Positions 6,615 to 13,542 of a stretch of DNA of 13,542 bases are shown piece after piece. Every line of letters begins with the position of its first letter. Position 1 is the stretch's first letter. The notes under the pieces were generated by a model. That model was not told where the DNA came from and did not search any database. It worked only from the letters and a program-made list of their open reading frames with translations. The DNA is from Oribacterium sp. UBA4274 (GTDB taxonomy: Bacteria; Bacillota; Clostridia; Lachnospirales; Lachnospiraceae), in the NCBI GenBank assembly GCA_002396005.1, contig DGVW01000074.1, positions 1 to 13,542 of the forward strand, read 5' to 3'. The position numbers and the translations under genes were made by a program.

Positions 6615-7313
6615 CTAACGAGAAAACAATTTTCTGTTTACTGTTGCTCTTGCCAGAGCAGACCCTATAGACTGTATAAGTGCTACTACTATCAAAAGTA
6701 ATATGACACACAGATTTACAACATCCTGATAATGCATGTTCTGCCCCTGGTTGATTGCAAAACTGCCTATACCTCCTGCTCCTACAGCACCTGCTGATGT
6801 AGTAAGACCTATCATAGATATAGCCGTTATGGTAGTTGCACGGATGATATCAGGTAATGCTTCAGAAAGATATACCCTGAAAATGATACCAACTGTACTG
6901 CTCCCCATAGCTCTTGCTGCCTCGATCTTACCTGGATCTACATCACTAAGAGCATTTTCTATCTGTCTTGTAAAAAAAGGAACCGCTCCAAAAACCAACG
7001 GAACTATTGCTCCGGAAACACCTATGGCTGTTCCTGTTATAAAACGCGTCAGTGGAATCAGAAAAATCAATAGTATGATAAATGGAATCGAACGAAAAAC
7101 ATTGGTTATGATTTCAAATACTGCATGGATCACCCGATTAGGCTTTATACCATCCGGTTTAGTAATGATCAAAATGATTCCAAAGATTCCGCCGATAAAG
7201 AATGTCAGTAATCCGGCAATCAAAAACATTTGCTCCGTCGCAGTCAAACTGTCTATAAACATATTCCAATACTTACATACATTAGGAAATATACTTTGAA
7301 AAATCTCTTTCAT
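6615..7313 (-). CDS. metI: MetI-type ABC transporter permease
   Basis: The product has 232 residues and five hydrophobic segments, the pattern of MetI, the membrane subunit that forms the amino-acid channel with two MetN ATPases. The EAA loop that contacts the ATPase is at residues 131-137 and beyond (EAARAMGSSTVGIIFRVYL). TTSAGAVGAGGIGSFAINQG, typical of the family, follows at about 171-190. I chose the ATG at 7313 because it overlaps the metN stop as ATGA and has AAGGAG 6-7 bases upstream. The longer frame from 7343 would add residues with no family match. The overlap shows translational coupling with metN. Confidence 0.94.
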   Translation of the reverse strand: MKEIFQSIFPNVCKYWNMFIDSLTATEQMFLIAGLLTFFIGGIFGIILIITKPDGIKPNRVIHAVFEIITNVFRSIPFIILLIFLIPLTRFITGTAIGVSGAIVPLVFGAVPFFTRQIENALSDVDPGKIEAARAMGSSTVGIIFRVYLSEALPDIIRATTITAISMIGLTTSAGAVGAGGIGSFAINQGQNMHYQDVVNLCVILLLIVVALIQSIGSALARATVNRKLFSR

Positions 7314-8389
7314 CGCTTTACTCCTTCTATGCGTACACCACATTCTTCAATATACTTTAATGCTGCTTCAACTCTTTCTGCTTCTCCACTTAACTCTACG
7401 ATGATATTACCGAGCGGTGTATCCTCCACCAGGTCTACATTGGCAAGAACTATACTCAGATCCACATCAAATTTTCTTGAAACTCTTGAAATAAGAGCAT
7501 CATTTACTGAACTTCTGATAAATGTCAGTTTTATGAGCTTTTTCCGATCTGTCGGGACGGCATCGACTGCCTTGTCATCAATCAACTTACTGATTTTCCC
7601 GAGTCCGTTTGAAGTTCCCACAAATCTTTTTGTTATGGATCGTTCCGGTGATGCAAAAATGTCATAAACTTCTCCATCCTCAACCACGCGACCATTTTCC
7701 ATAACTGCAACATGATTTGCTATTTCCTTGATCACAGCCATTTCATGAGTGATCAAAACTATGGTCAGTCCCAATTTCTGGTTAAGCTCTTTCAACAGGC
7801 GAAGTATGGATTCCGTTGCGTCAGGATCAAGAGCACTTGTGGCTTCATCACACAGAAGTACCTTTGGAGAATCTGCCAGAGCTCTTGCGATAGCAACTCT
7901 TTGTTTCTGTCCTCCTGAAAGCTGTGACGGATACACATCTCTCTTATCCTCAAGATCTACCAGCTTCAACAACTCATTAACTCTGTTTCGGATTTCATTT
8001 TTGGTATAATTTCTATACTTCAGTGGATATGCAATATTATCGAAAACCGTGCTTCTGTCCAGAAGATTGAAATGCTGAAAAATCATACCTATAGATTTAC
8101 GCAATGTCCGAAGGTCTTTATCCAGAAGAGGTCTTGGCTTTCCATCTCTTTCCAGATAGAGCCGTCCCGCGTTTGCTATGACTTTGCCAAATCCAGAGAT
8201 ATTGATAGTGCCTGCCTCCGGTCTTTCCAAAAAATTGATACACCTGACAAGTGTACTTTTACCTGCTCCGGAGTAGCCTATCACACCATAGATATCACCA
8301 TCATTGATAGTTATGCTGACATCATTGACAGCATGAACACTATGATTATTTATATCGTAAGTCTTTTCTAGATTCTTGATTTCAATCAT
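7310..8389 (-). CDS. metN: MetN-type methionine ABC transporter ATP-binding protein
   Basis: The product has 359 residues. Walker A is GYSGAGKST at 38-46, the signature LSGGQKQ is at 157-163, and Walker B VLLCDEATSALD is at 177-188. The last 80 or so residues form the NIL/ACT-like domain (LIKLTFIRSSVNDALISRV and following) by which MetN senses cytosolic methionine and inhibits transport. Between strands at about residues 65-90 there is an insertion of roughly 15 residues compared with ordinary MetN. The ATG at 8389 is preferred because GGAGAG lies upstream of it (about 10-12 bases), while the in-frame ATG at 8407 has no ribosome site. The cognate permease gene overlaps its stop codon. Confidence 0.94.
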   Translation of the reverse strand: MIEIKNLEKTYDINNHSVHAVNDVSITINDGDIYGVIGYSGAGKSTLVRCINFLERPEAGTINISGFGKVIANAGRLYLERDGKPRPLLDKDLRTLRKSIGMIFQHFNLLDRSTVFDNIAYPLKYRNYTKNEIRNRVNELLKLVDLEDKRDVYPSQLSGGQKQRVAIARALADSPKVLLCDEATSALDPDATESILRLLKELNQKLGLTIVLITHEMAVIKEIANHVAVMENGRVVEDGEVYDIFASPERSITKRFVGTSNGLGKISKLIDDKAVDAVPTDRKKLIKLTFIRSSVNDALISRVSRKFDVDLSIVLANVDLVEDTPLGNIIVELSGEAERVEAALKYIEECGVRIEGVKR

Positions 8390-8482
8390 ATCTTCAGATC
8401 TCTCCATATATCACTTATGTGCTTCGGCATTTTGATGATTCATCAGACCAGATCTCAGCAAAACTCCGGTTAGTAAACTGTA

Positions 8483-9691
8483 TCACTCAATGTCTTTCTG
8501 ATGCTCCACGTGCCAACGATGATCTTCTTTGATTTTTGAAAGCAGTTCAGGATCCTCAAGAAGATCCAATGCTGTAAATGCAAGAACATTGGCCCCTAAT
8601 CCTATAGCATTCAATGCTTTTTCGCTTGCCGAGGCTTCAACAAAATCAATAGAATGTCCTGCTATCTTTTTATCTGAAATAGAAATATGAGTCTGGATGG
8701 TAGGAACTACCTGAGAAACATTACCCACATCACTGGAACCCGGCTGAATCTTATCCGGCTTATGTGTGATCTTCTGACCAAAAAGCTCCAGATTTTTTTC
8801 GTAGATCGCATCAAAGGATGGGGTAAGTACCATATTTTCCACAAGATTCTGATATAGTTTGAGACTTCCTGTGCATCCTGTGGCAAGTGCCGCTCCCTGA
8901 ACTATATGTTCAACCTTCTCTTTCAATTCATAAAGAGTCTCTATGTCAGCTGCTCTTATATACCATTTAGACTTTGTATAATCCGGAATAACATTTGGAG
9001 CAGTACCGCCATCAACTATTACTCCATGTATGCGTATACGATCAGTCAACTGCTGGCGAAGTACTGATATGCCGTTGTATACCAGTATCTGTGCATCTAA
9101 AGCATTGATGCCATGTTCCGGATCCCCTGCTGCGTGTGCGGATTTACCATGAAACTCGATGTCTACAGGAGCACAGGCATAATTTCTGGAGGACAGCAAA
9201 TGCTCCTCGTCTCCACCCGGATGTGTGCACAAGGCAAAATCAACATCCTTAAAATACCCTTCTCTTACAAAGGATCCTTTGGCACTTCCATTCTCACCGC
9301 CCTCTTCTCCAGGTGTCCCGTACACTCTTACCTCACCACCTACTGAGTCGATCACCTGTTTTAATGCTGCCGCCGCCAATGAGGAAGTCGCACCAAAAAT
9401 ATTGTGCCCACATCCATGTCCAAGTCCGGCCAATGCATCATATTCAGCCAGAAATACAACCACCGGACCAGGTTGTCCGCTCTTATACCTTGCCGCAAAT
9501 CCCGTTCTGTGACCTGCTGCGGGAAGTTCAATTTCAAATCCTTCCTTCGCAAGCTGATCGGACAGTACTTTGCTGGCAAAAAATTCATAATTGGAAACTT
9601 CAGGTTTATCATGAATCTGTAATGCTATATCCTGATAAATCTTCAGGTTTTCTTTTACATGACTTTTGATAGTATCTCTTAAATCTCCCAT
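8483..9691 (-). CDS. M20-family metallo-amidohydrolase (M20D type)
   Basis: The product has 402 residues, a full-length cytosolic member of the M20D peptidase group, which removes acyl or aryl groups from amino acids or splits small amides with two metal ions. Metal-site motifs are in order: AEYDAL at 82-87, GHGCGHN at 91-97, GTPGEEGG at 125-132 and a later CTHPGG. The dimerisation domain lies between, and the closing motif QPGSSDVGNVSQVVP is near the C terminus. It resembles aminobenzoyl-glutamate and N-acyl amino acid hydrolases. It is the first gene of the operon with metN, metI and the MetQ-type gene, which suggests that the transporter brings in the hydrolase's substrate. AAGGGGG precedes the ATG. 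Confidence 0.92.
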   Translation of the reverse strand: MGDLRDTIKSHVKENLKIYQDIALQIHDKPEVSNYEFFASKVLSDQLAKEGFEIELPAAGHRTGFAARYKSGQPGPVVVFLAEYDALAGLGHGCGHNIFGATSSLAAAALKQVIDSVGGEVRVYGTPGEEGGENGSAKGSFVREGYFKDVDFALCTHPGGDEEHLLSSRNYACAPVDIEFHGKSAHAAGDPEHGINALDAQILVYNGISVLRQQLTDRIRIHGVIVDGGTAPNVIPDYTKSKWYIRAADIETLYELKEKVEHIVQGAALATGCTGSLKLYQNLVENMVLTPSFDAIYEKNLELFGQKITHKPDKIQPGSSDVGNVSQVVPTIQTHISISDKKIAGHSIDFVEASASEKALNAIGLGANVLAFTALDLLEDPELLSKIKEDHRWHVEHQKDIE

Positions 9692-9767
9692 GTTGCGCCC
9701 CCTTCTTTAACTTTGTGATGTTGACAGTATAGTTGTAGAATCAGTTAAAGGCTAATACTTGATTTCG

Positions 9768-9796
9768 ATTGTCAGATATAGTCACAATCTATATCT
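9768..9796. promoter_or_regulatory. Overlapping dyads upstream of the amidohydrolase-met operon
   Basis: Two inverted repeats overlap. AGATATAG (9774-9781) and CTATATCT (9789-9796) are perfect arms 7 bases apart. ATTGT (9768-9772) and ACAAT (9784-9788) are perfect arms 11 bases apart, which is the T-N11-A layout of LysR-type sites. They lie 77-105 bases upstream of the amidohydrolase start, where a regulator of the operon would be expected. I cannot identify a convincing promoter next to them. Confidence 0.4.
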
Positions 9797-9946
9797 ACGT
9801 TTATGAACCTGATAGCAATCAGTCCTATTAGTTTTGTGTTTTCGTTCTATGTTATGATGTATGAATTTCGATATACAAAAATATCAGCCCCACAAGACCC
9901 GGAATATGATAAGATAGCCTGAATGATACGATAATCGTAACTTTGT

Positions 9947-10002
9947 TCAAAGATATTTGCCAAAAGAGAGATTATGGCCTGAGTGTCAAAGATATTTGCC
10001 AA
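9947..10002 (+). repeat. Two direct copies of a 17-base repeat
   Basis: TCAAAGATATTTGCCAA occurs at 9947-9963 and again, identical, at 9986-10002, start to start 39 bases. A related weaker pair, GCCTGAATG and GCCTGAGTG, precedes each copy at different distances. The second copy ends 68 bases before the histidine-phosphatase start. Paired identical sites at about four helix turns are typical for a regulator that binds as a pair, but they could also be a small duplication. Confidence 0.6.
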
Positions 10003-10023
10003 TCACTGATAAACGCTAACGTA

Positions 10024-10042
10024 CACATTGGTGTGCAATGTG
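10024..10042 (+). promoter_or_regulatory. Inverted repeat in the leader of the histidine-phosphatase gene
   Basis: CACATTG and CAATGTG are perfect 7-base arms around GTGTG, ending 28 bases before the start codon and 17 bases before the ribosome site AAAGGAG. It could be an operator or an RNA hairpin near the ribosome site. No T-run follows, so it is not a terminator. Confidence 0.4.
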
Positions 10043-10070
10043 CTGCTGAATATTTATAAAGGAGTACTAC

Positions 10071-10619
10071 ATGGGAAAATTATATTTTGTACGTCACGGA
10101 CAGACAGTCTGGAATGTTGAAAACAAGATATGCGGAGCCACAGACAGCCCGCTGACCGAAAAGGGTCATGAGCAGGCCAGGGAAACTGCGACAGAGCTTA
10201 AGAAAAGAATCGATGCCGGAGAAGTTCATGTAGATGAGATATTAACATCCCCTTTATCCAGAGCTCATGATACTGCTGTGGAGATTTCTAAAATCACGGG
10301 AATTCCGGTAAGAGTTGAACCTCGTCTTATAGAACAGAATTTCGGAAAATGGGAATCTACCCCAAGGAATGGTGAGGATTTTAAACTTGCCAAGCAGAAT
10401 TTCATCGATGACTATGATGGAGGAGAGTCTATGTTCCGTGTTGCCCAAAGAATTTACAACCTGCTTGATGATATAAAGAGCGAACCCGATAAAGTCTATC
10501 TCTTGGTGGCTCACAATGGAATCTCCCGGTTCATCATGTCATATTTCAGTAACATGACCAATGAAGAGTTCGCTGCTTTTGGAATAAAAAATGCCGAGCT
10601 GAAAGTATTTGAATTCTGA
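10071..10619 (+). CDS. Histidine phosphatase (phosphoglycerate mutase-like) family protein
   Basis: The product has 182 residues and belongs to the 2H phosphatase superfamily, cytosolic enzymes that transfer or remove phosphate through a phosphohistidine. The signature is FVRHGQTVWN with Arg8 and the nucleophile His9. Arg64 in SPLSRA, Glu88 in LIEQNFGKWE and His148 in LVAHNG complete the usual active site. Its size fits small phosphatases such as CobC-like or broad-specificity enzymes rather than glycolytic phosphoglycerate mutase (about 230-250 residues). No cobalamin gene lies nearby, so the substrate is open. AAAGGAG precedes the ATG by 6-7 bases. Its stop codon lies at the edge of a relic of a MATE gene, followed by a terminator. 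Confidence 0.9.
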   Translation: MGKLYFVRHGQTVWNVENKICGATDSPLTEKGHEQARETATELKKRIDAGEVHVDEILTSPLSRAHDTAVEISKITGIPVRVEPRLIEQNFGKWESTPRNGEDFKLAKQNFIDDYDGGESMFRVAQRIYNLLDDIKSEPDKVYLLVAHNGISRFIMSYFSNMTNEEFAAFGIKNAELKVFEF

Positions 10620-10694
10620 GAAATCGGGTATTTCAGGTTATAGCAGTTTTATCTCTCCCGATACTGTTCGGTATAGATGGTGTATGGTCTGCAA
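10616..10694 (+). pseudogene. Relic of the 3' part of a MATE transporter gene
   Basis: Bases 10617-10694 align without gaps to 5129-5206 of the MATE gene in this window with 64 of 78 identical positions (about 82%). Read in the MATE frame the relic gives LRNRVFQVIAVLSLPILFG then IDGVWSA, against LRTLVFQVIAVLVLPGLFG then IDGIWSA in the intact protein. Similarity stops where the terminator of the histidine-phosphatase gene begins. Everything upstream of this piece has been replaced by the phosphatase gene, whose TGA is made of relic bases. A deletion that joined the two genes explains this best. Confidence 0.8.
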
Positions 10695-10734
10695 AGGATT
10701 CAGCGGCTACTCTAAGATAGTCACTGAATCCTTT
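10693..10734 (+). terminator. Rho-independent terminator of the histidine-phosphatase gene
   Basis: AAAGGATTCAG (10693-10703) pairs perfectly with CTGAATCCTTT (10724-10734). After a C/A mismatch, GGCTA pairs with TAGTC around an 8-base loop. The tail AATATTTATAATTTTG is T-rich. It may also slow the convergent transcript from the small secreted protein gene, although on that strand only TTT follows. Confidence 0.85.
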
Positions 10735-10798
10735 AATATTTATAATTTTGTTACAGCCTCATATTTCAGTTTCAAGGTAAAGAGGACGGAGAACAAAA

Positions 10799-11236
10799 TC
10801 ACTGAATTTTTGTGTAGGTATTACGGTTTTCCAAATAGAGATCAAGAGTTCCGTTGTCATAGACCTCCAGGCCTCTGGTACCATTTCCGCCTTCATCCCA
10901 GTACATAGTTTCCTCAGATAAAACAAAATCGATTGCCTGATTATTCATGAATACAGTTATGGTCTCCGGGTCTTTTCTCATAAGAATGATATTTTGCAAC
11001 CCAGGTTCTATCGTGTAATAGTTTCCTACACCTTCTGCAAGTCCGGATGTAAAGGTATATATTCCATCAACCTGAGGACAATCTGCAGCAGCTCTGTATG
11101 ATCCGTAAGTTCCATCCGCATTGACATACCACCAGCCACTTCCTGCATTACCGACCCAGTTTCCTGCCAGAGAAGTCATTCCCATGGCACAGACACTACC
11201 TAAAGTTACCATCAGTAGTTTTAAGCATTTTTTCAT
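10799..11236 (-). CDS. Small secreted protein with one GW-type cell-wall-binding-like repeat
   Basis: The product has 145 residues. Residues 1-24 are a Sec signal peptide (MKKCLKLLMVTLGSVCAMGM and a cut near SLAG). Next comes GNWVGNAGSGWWYVNADGTY, which matches the W...GWWY.N.DG.Y pattern of choline/cell-wall-binding repeats, but only one repeat is present. The remaining roughly 95 residues have alternating hydrophobic positions and no cysteine after residue 53, which suggests a small beta-rich domain; I do not recognise it. AAAGGG precedes the ATG. It is divergent from the AraC-type gene across 252 bases, and that regulator could control it. Function is unknown; a surface or extracellular role is inferred from the signal peptide. 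Confidence 0.8.
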   Translation of the reverse strand: MKKCLKLLMVTLGSVCAMGMTSLAGNWVGNAGSGWWYVNADGTYGSYRAAADCPQVDGIYTFTSGLAEGVGNYYTIEPGLQNIILMRKDPETITVFMNNQAIDFVLSEETMYWDEGGNGTRGLEVYDNGTLDLYLENRNTYTKIQ

Positions 11237-11420
11237 AGATGTTTCCCTTTCTAGAAATTTTTCCTAAATCAATCATATCCTGAACAGCTATATCATGGTC
11301 ACAGAGACCCTTTTACGCTAGTATAATTCAACCATTCGTATTCATACCATTAAGATTTATCTTATTTTTGATAATGCTTGTCTCATAAACATATGAACCC
11401 GCCGTTTAATCTTGTTTGCA

Positions 11421-11449
11421 TTAACTGTTTATAAGTTGTATTTTATGAT
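11421..11449 (+). promoter_or_regulatory. Probable promoter of the AraC-type regulator gene
   Basis: TTAACT at 11421-11426 and TATGAT at 11444-11449 are separated by 17 bases and match 4 and 5 of the 6 consensus positions. Transcription would start near 11457, about 30 bases before the start codon. An alternative, TTGCAT with TATTTT, overlaps it and is weaker. Confidence 0.5.
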
Positions 11450-11488
11450 AATAGCAAAATACTTAATCTATAAGAGGATCTTTTCAAA

Positions 11489-12454
11489 ATGAATCAGGAA
11501 ATACTGAACCGGCTATCACAACTCACTCATGAAGAAAAAGAATTGCTGAGTGGTCACAAGAGCATTGACCGCTCACTTTATTATGCTCCGGAAAAAGGTG
11601 ATAAAAATACCGTCATAGATTATGCAAGAGTCCTTGATAACGGCAAGCTCATGGACATTCGCCCACACACACGATTCGTACACTTCCCGAAGCACACTCA
11701 CAACTATGTAGAGTTTGTTTACATGTGCCAGGGCAGCACCCGCCATCTCATTGATGACCAACCTATCACTCTCATGGAGGGTGATCTTCTGTTTATGAAT
11801 CAGCACGCAACTCAGGAGATATTACCTGCCGGAAATGATGATATCGCAGTAAACTTCATGATACGTCCTCAGTTCTTTGACGATGTTCTGCCAAAACTGT
11901 CCGGAGACAGAAATCCTCTCCGTGACTTTCTGATTAGTTGCCTGACTGACAAAGACATGGGCGGAAACTATCTTTACTTTCCGGTCAGAGATATGCTTCC
12001 GGTTCAGAATCTCATGGAAAATCTGATCTGGATCATGTTAAACAATCCAACATACACAAGAAACCTTGCACAGCAAAGCATGACACTGCTATTTGACCAT
12101 TTGGTAGAGCAGGCGGTAAACATTCGCGTACCAGAAAACTCCTATGAGCAGAACCTCATCATCAAGCTCCTGAACTATATCGAAACAGAATACAAAAATG
12201 CTGCTCTTTCCGACTTTATCGAAAAGAACAGCATTGATATCTATACTATGAGCAGAATCATAAAAAAGAATACCGGTGTAACCTTTAAGGAGCTTCTGAT
12301 GCAGAAACGTATGAAGGTGGCTGCTTACCTCCTCAAAAACACCAATCTCTCCACTGTAGATGTAGCATTGGTCATAGGATATGAAAATACAAGCTACTTC
12401 CACAGATTGTTCAAGGCAACCTACGGATGTACACCAAGAGAATACAGATCGTGA
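11489..12454 (+). CDS. AraC-family transcriptional regulator with N-terminal cupin domain
   Basis: The product has 321 residues. Residues of about 50-110 form an AraC-type cupin with the pattern FPKHTHNYVEFVYMCQGS and later LMEGDLLFMNQHATQEI; the histidines fit the usual sugar- or ligand-sensing barrel. The C-terminal 90 or so residues contain the double helix-turn-helix, ending in the typical VALVIGYENTSYFHRLFKAT and TPREYRS. Such regulators in Clostridia commonly control sugar or glycan use genes. AGAGGA lies about 10 bases before the ATG. The nearest candidate target is the divergent small secreted protein gene; the gene downstream is convergent, 12 bases away. The effector is unknown. Confidence 0.93.
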   Translation: MNQEILNRLSQLTHEEKELLSGHKSIDRSLYYAPEKGDKNTVIDYARVLDNGKLMDIRPHTRFVHFPKHTHNYVEFVYMCQGSTRHLIDDQPITLMEGDLLFMNQHATQEILPAGNDDIAVNFMIRPQFFDDVLPKLSGDRNPLRDFLISCLTDKDMGGNYLYFPVRDMLPVQNLMENLIWIMLNNPTYTRNLAQQSMTLLFDHLVEQAVNIRVPENSYEQNLIIKLLNYIETEYKNAALSDFIEKNSIDIYTMSRIIKKNTGVTFKELLMQKRMKVAAYLLKNTNLSTVDVALVIGYENTSYFHRLFKATYGCTPREYRS

Positions 12455-12466
12455 AAAACACCATCC

Positions 12467-13542
12467 TTATTTCTGGCTTCCAAGTATAAAGTCGAATTGG
12501 GTTATAACTCCATTCTCATCTGTGGTAGCATTTAGCATACCTATATATGGTAAGAACTTATATGCGTCCCTGACAGGAATTTTACCATAGTTGTAATCCA
12601 CATAGTTTAACCATGCACTGTTGCTGATCTTTACAGTTTCAGTTCTGGCATCACCCTCCGGCTTGTCACTTGTATGTCCATGATAAACCTTCGCCTCAAA
12701 TACAGAATACTCACCCATATCCTGTCTCTCTGCAGACTGTATCTCAATCATAGTATTAGGATACTGAGCATATTCAGCAGCAACGTCAAACTCGCCACTA
12801 TCATTCTGAGTTTCCTCAATATCGCTCTCTGCATCCTCACTAACGGTCTCAGTTTCCTCTTCAATATCTATAACGTATGTCACAGAATTTGTTGGACCAC
12901 TGTACCCCTCTGTGGTTTTACAATACGCATCTATTGTGTACTCACCATTTTCATCCAATGTAAATGGGCTATCGTATTTTATATTATCACCAGCCTCACA
13001 GCTGCCGTATATAGAATAGTAAATATCTACACCTGACGAAGCCAGCTCCACTACTATAGGCTCATTATAGGTACCTATCGCCGGCGATATTTGAACTGAT
13101 GGATAGATTTCCTCCAGTCTGCTGCTCAATGCCTTATCATCGGGATACTCAGCTAATGCCTTTTTCAAGATCGATACGGCATCATCATGTTGATTTGTAT
13201 TGATATATGAGTCAGCAAGATTAGTATACATCTCTACATCTAAAGCTCCATACTCCGATAATTTAGAGTATTGTTCTTCTGCCACAAGATAATTACCATT
13301 CTGGTAAGCTTCTGCCGCTATCTTGGAAATTTTTGAATACATCTGCGATGGCTGATGACTCCATACTGCATAACCTCCCAATGCAACAATCAAGACTGCA
13401 CCCGCTACAGGAATCCATGTTTTTGCTATTGATTTGTTATGCTTAGTAACTTCTGATATATCTTCATATACCTTTTCGTTGATTTTCTCCGGTGCTTCAG
13501 AGTTTTCTATTATGTTTTCCGTCTCTGCTACTGACTGCTCCT
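12467..13542 (-). CDS. Membrane-anchored protein with TPR-like repeats and a chitobiase-C-terminal-like domain, C-terminal part
   Basis: The frame is open to the right edge, so the start lies outside the window; the TTG at 13393 is internal. The visible 357 residues begin with a charged cytosolic segment, then one membrane helix (TWIPVAGAVLIVALGGYAVW). Two TPR-like helix pairs follow (AAEAYQNGNYLVAEEQYSKL; NLADSYINTNQHDDAVSILK). Next is a beta domain like CHB_HEX_C (SPAIGTYNEPIVVELASSGV, DIYYSIYG, GEYTIDAYCKTTEGYSG), an acidic Glu/Thr/Ser-rich linker, and an unrecognised C-terminal domain ending FDFILGSQK. In related clostridial proteins a zinc ribbon often precedes the helix; that part is not visible here. 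The bulk is probably outside the cell. Function is unknown. Confidence 0.8.
   Translation of the reverse strand, partial: EQSVAETENIIENSEAPEKINEKVYEDISEVTKHNKSIAKTWIPVAGAVLIVALGGYAVWSHQPSQMYSKISKIAAEAYQNGNYLVAEEQYSKLSEYGALDVEMYTNLADSYINTNQHDDAVSILKKALAEYPDDKALSSRLEEIYPSVQISPAIGTYNEPIVVELASSGVDIYYSIYGSCEAGDNIKYDSPFTLDENGEYTIDAYCKTTEGYSGPTNSVTYVIDIEEETETVSEDAESDIEETQNDSGEFDVAAEYAQYPNTMIEIQSAERQDMGEYSVFEAKVYHGHTSDKPEGDARTETVKISNSAWLNYVDYNYGKIPVRDAYKFLPYIGMLNATTDENGVITQFDFILGSQK

Larger units (their letters stand above)
9692..10070. other. Divergent intergenic region rich in dyads and direct repeats
   Basis: These 379 bases lie between divergent genes and encode no protein that I can support. 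Besides the dyads at 9768-9796 it holds CTGAT-4-ATCAG (9809-9822), the 13-base palindrome TACGATAATCGTA (9927-9939), a 17-base direct repeat at 9947-9963 and 9986-10002, and CACATTG-5-CAATGTG (10024-10042). I looked for riboswitch-type leaders (SAM, T-box) on the minus strand ahead of the met-type operon and saw none of their conserved blocks. Confidence 0.6.

Noticed and set aside
6736..7299. Plus-strand open frame of 187 codons
   Set aside because: It lies antisense to the metI gene, has no ribosome site, and its residues mirror the hydrophobic codons of the permease.
8390..8407. Upstream in-frame ATG of metN
   Set aside because: No ribosome site precedes it, and the protein from 8389 starts as MetN proteins do, with GGAGAG upstream.
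9692..9900. SAM riboswitch or T-box leader ahead of the met-type operon
   Set aside because: None of the conserved sequence blocks is visible on the minus strand and there is no terminator-like stem before the start codon.

Overview
The window looks like chromosomal DNA of an anaerobic Gram-positive gut-type Clostridium relative, most likely Lachnospiraceae. This is inferred from the gene types, AGGAGG-like ribosome sites, moderate AT content and small secreted GW-type proteins; no rRNA or other marker gene is present to confirm it. There are 13 protein genes (two cut by the window edges) and one clear gene remnant. I see no tRNA, rRNA, CRISPR array, IS element or phage gene.

Left part (1-5400). 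The 3' end of a sugar-type ABC solute-binding protein faces a LysR-type regulator gene. Upstream of that regulator, on the same strand, lies a gene for a Tat-exported, probably lipid-anchored FAD oxidoreductase of the fumarate-reductase superfamily. A strong hairpin separates the two genes. A 393-base gap then leads to a rightward MarR-MATE efflux operon. Its promoter carries a perfect 16-bp inverted repeat, so the operon is probably autorepressed, and it ends in a good terminator.

Middle part (5400-9700, minus strand). One operon encodes an M20 amidohydrolase, then the MetN ATPase, the MetI permease and a MetQ-type lipoprotein. This fits import of an amino acid, possibly in acylated form, with release of the amino acid by the hydrolase. 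The MetQ-type protein is the oddest item in the window: its two half-domains are in reversed order (circular permutation), and its stop codon is followed in frame by 37 more codons that look like coding sequence.

Right part (9700-13542). A gap of 379 bases rich in dyads and direct repeats precedes a histidine-phosphatase gene. That gene ends inside a short segment about 82% identical to the 3' part of the MATE gene in this window, which is the relic of a second MATE gene. Next come a small secreted protein, an AraC-type regulator with a cupin domain, and the C-terminal part of a membrane-anchored protein with TPR-like repeats and a chitobiase-C-terminal-like domain.
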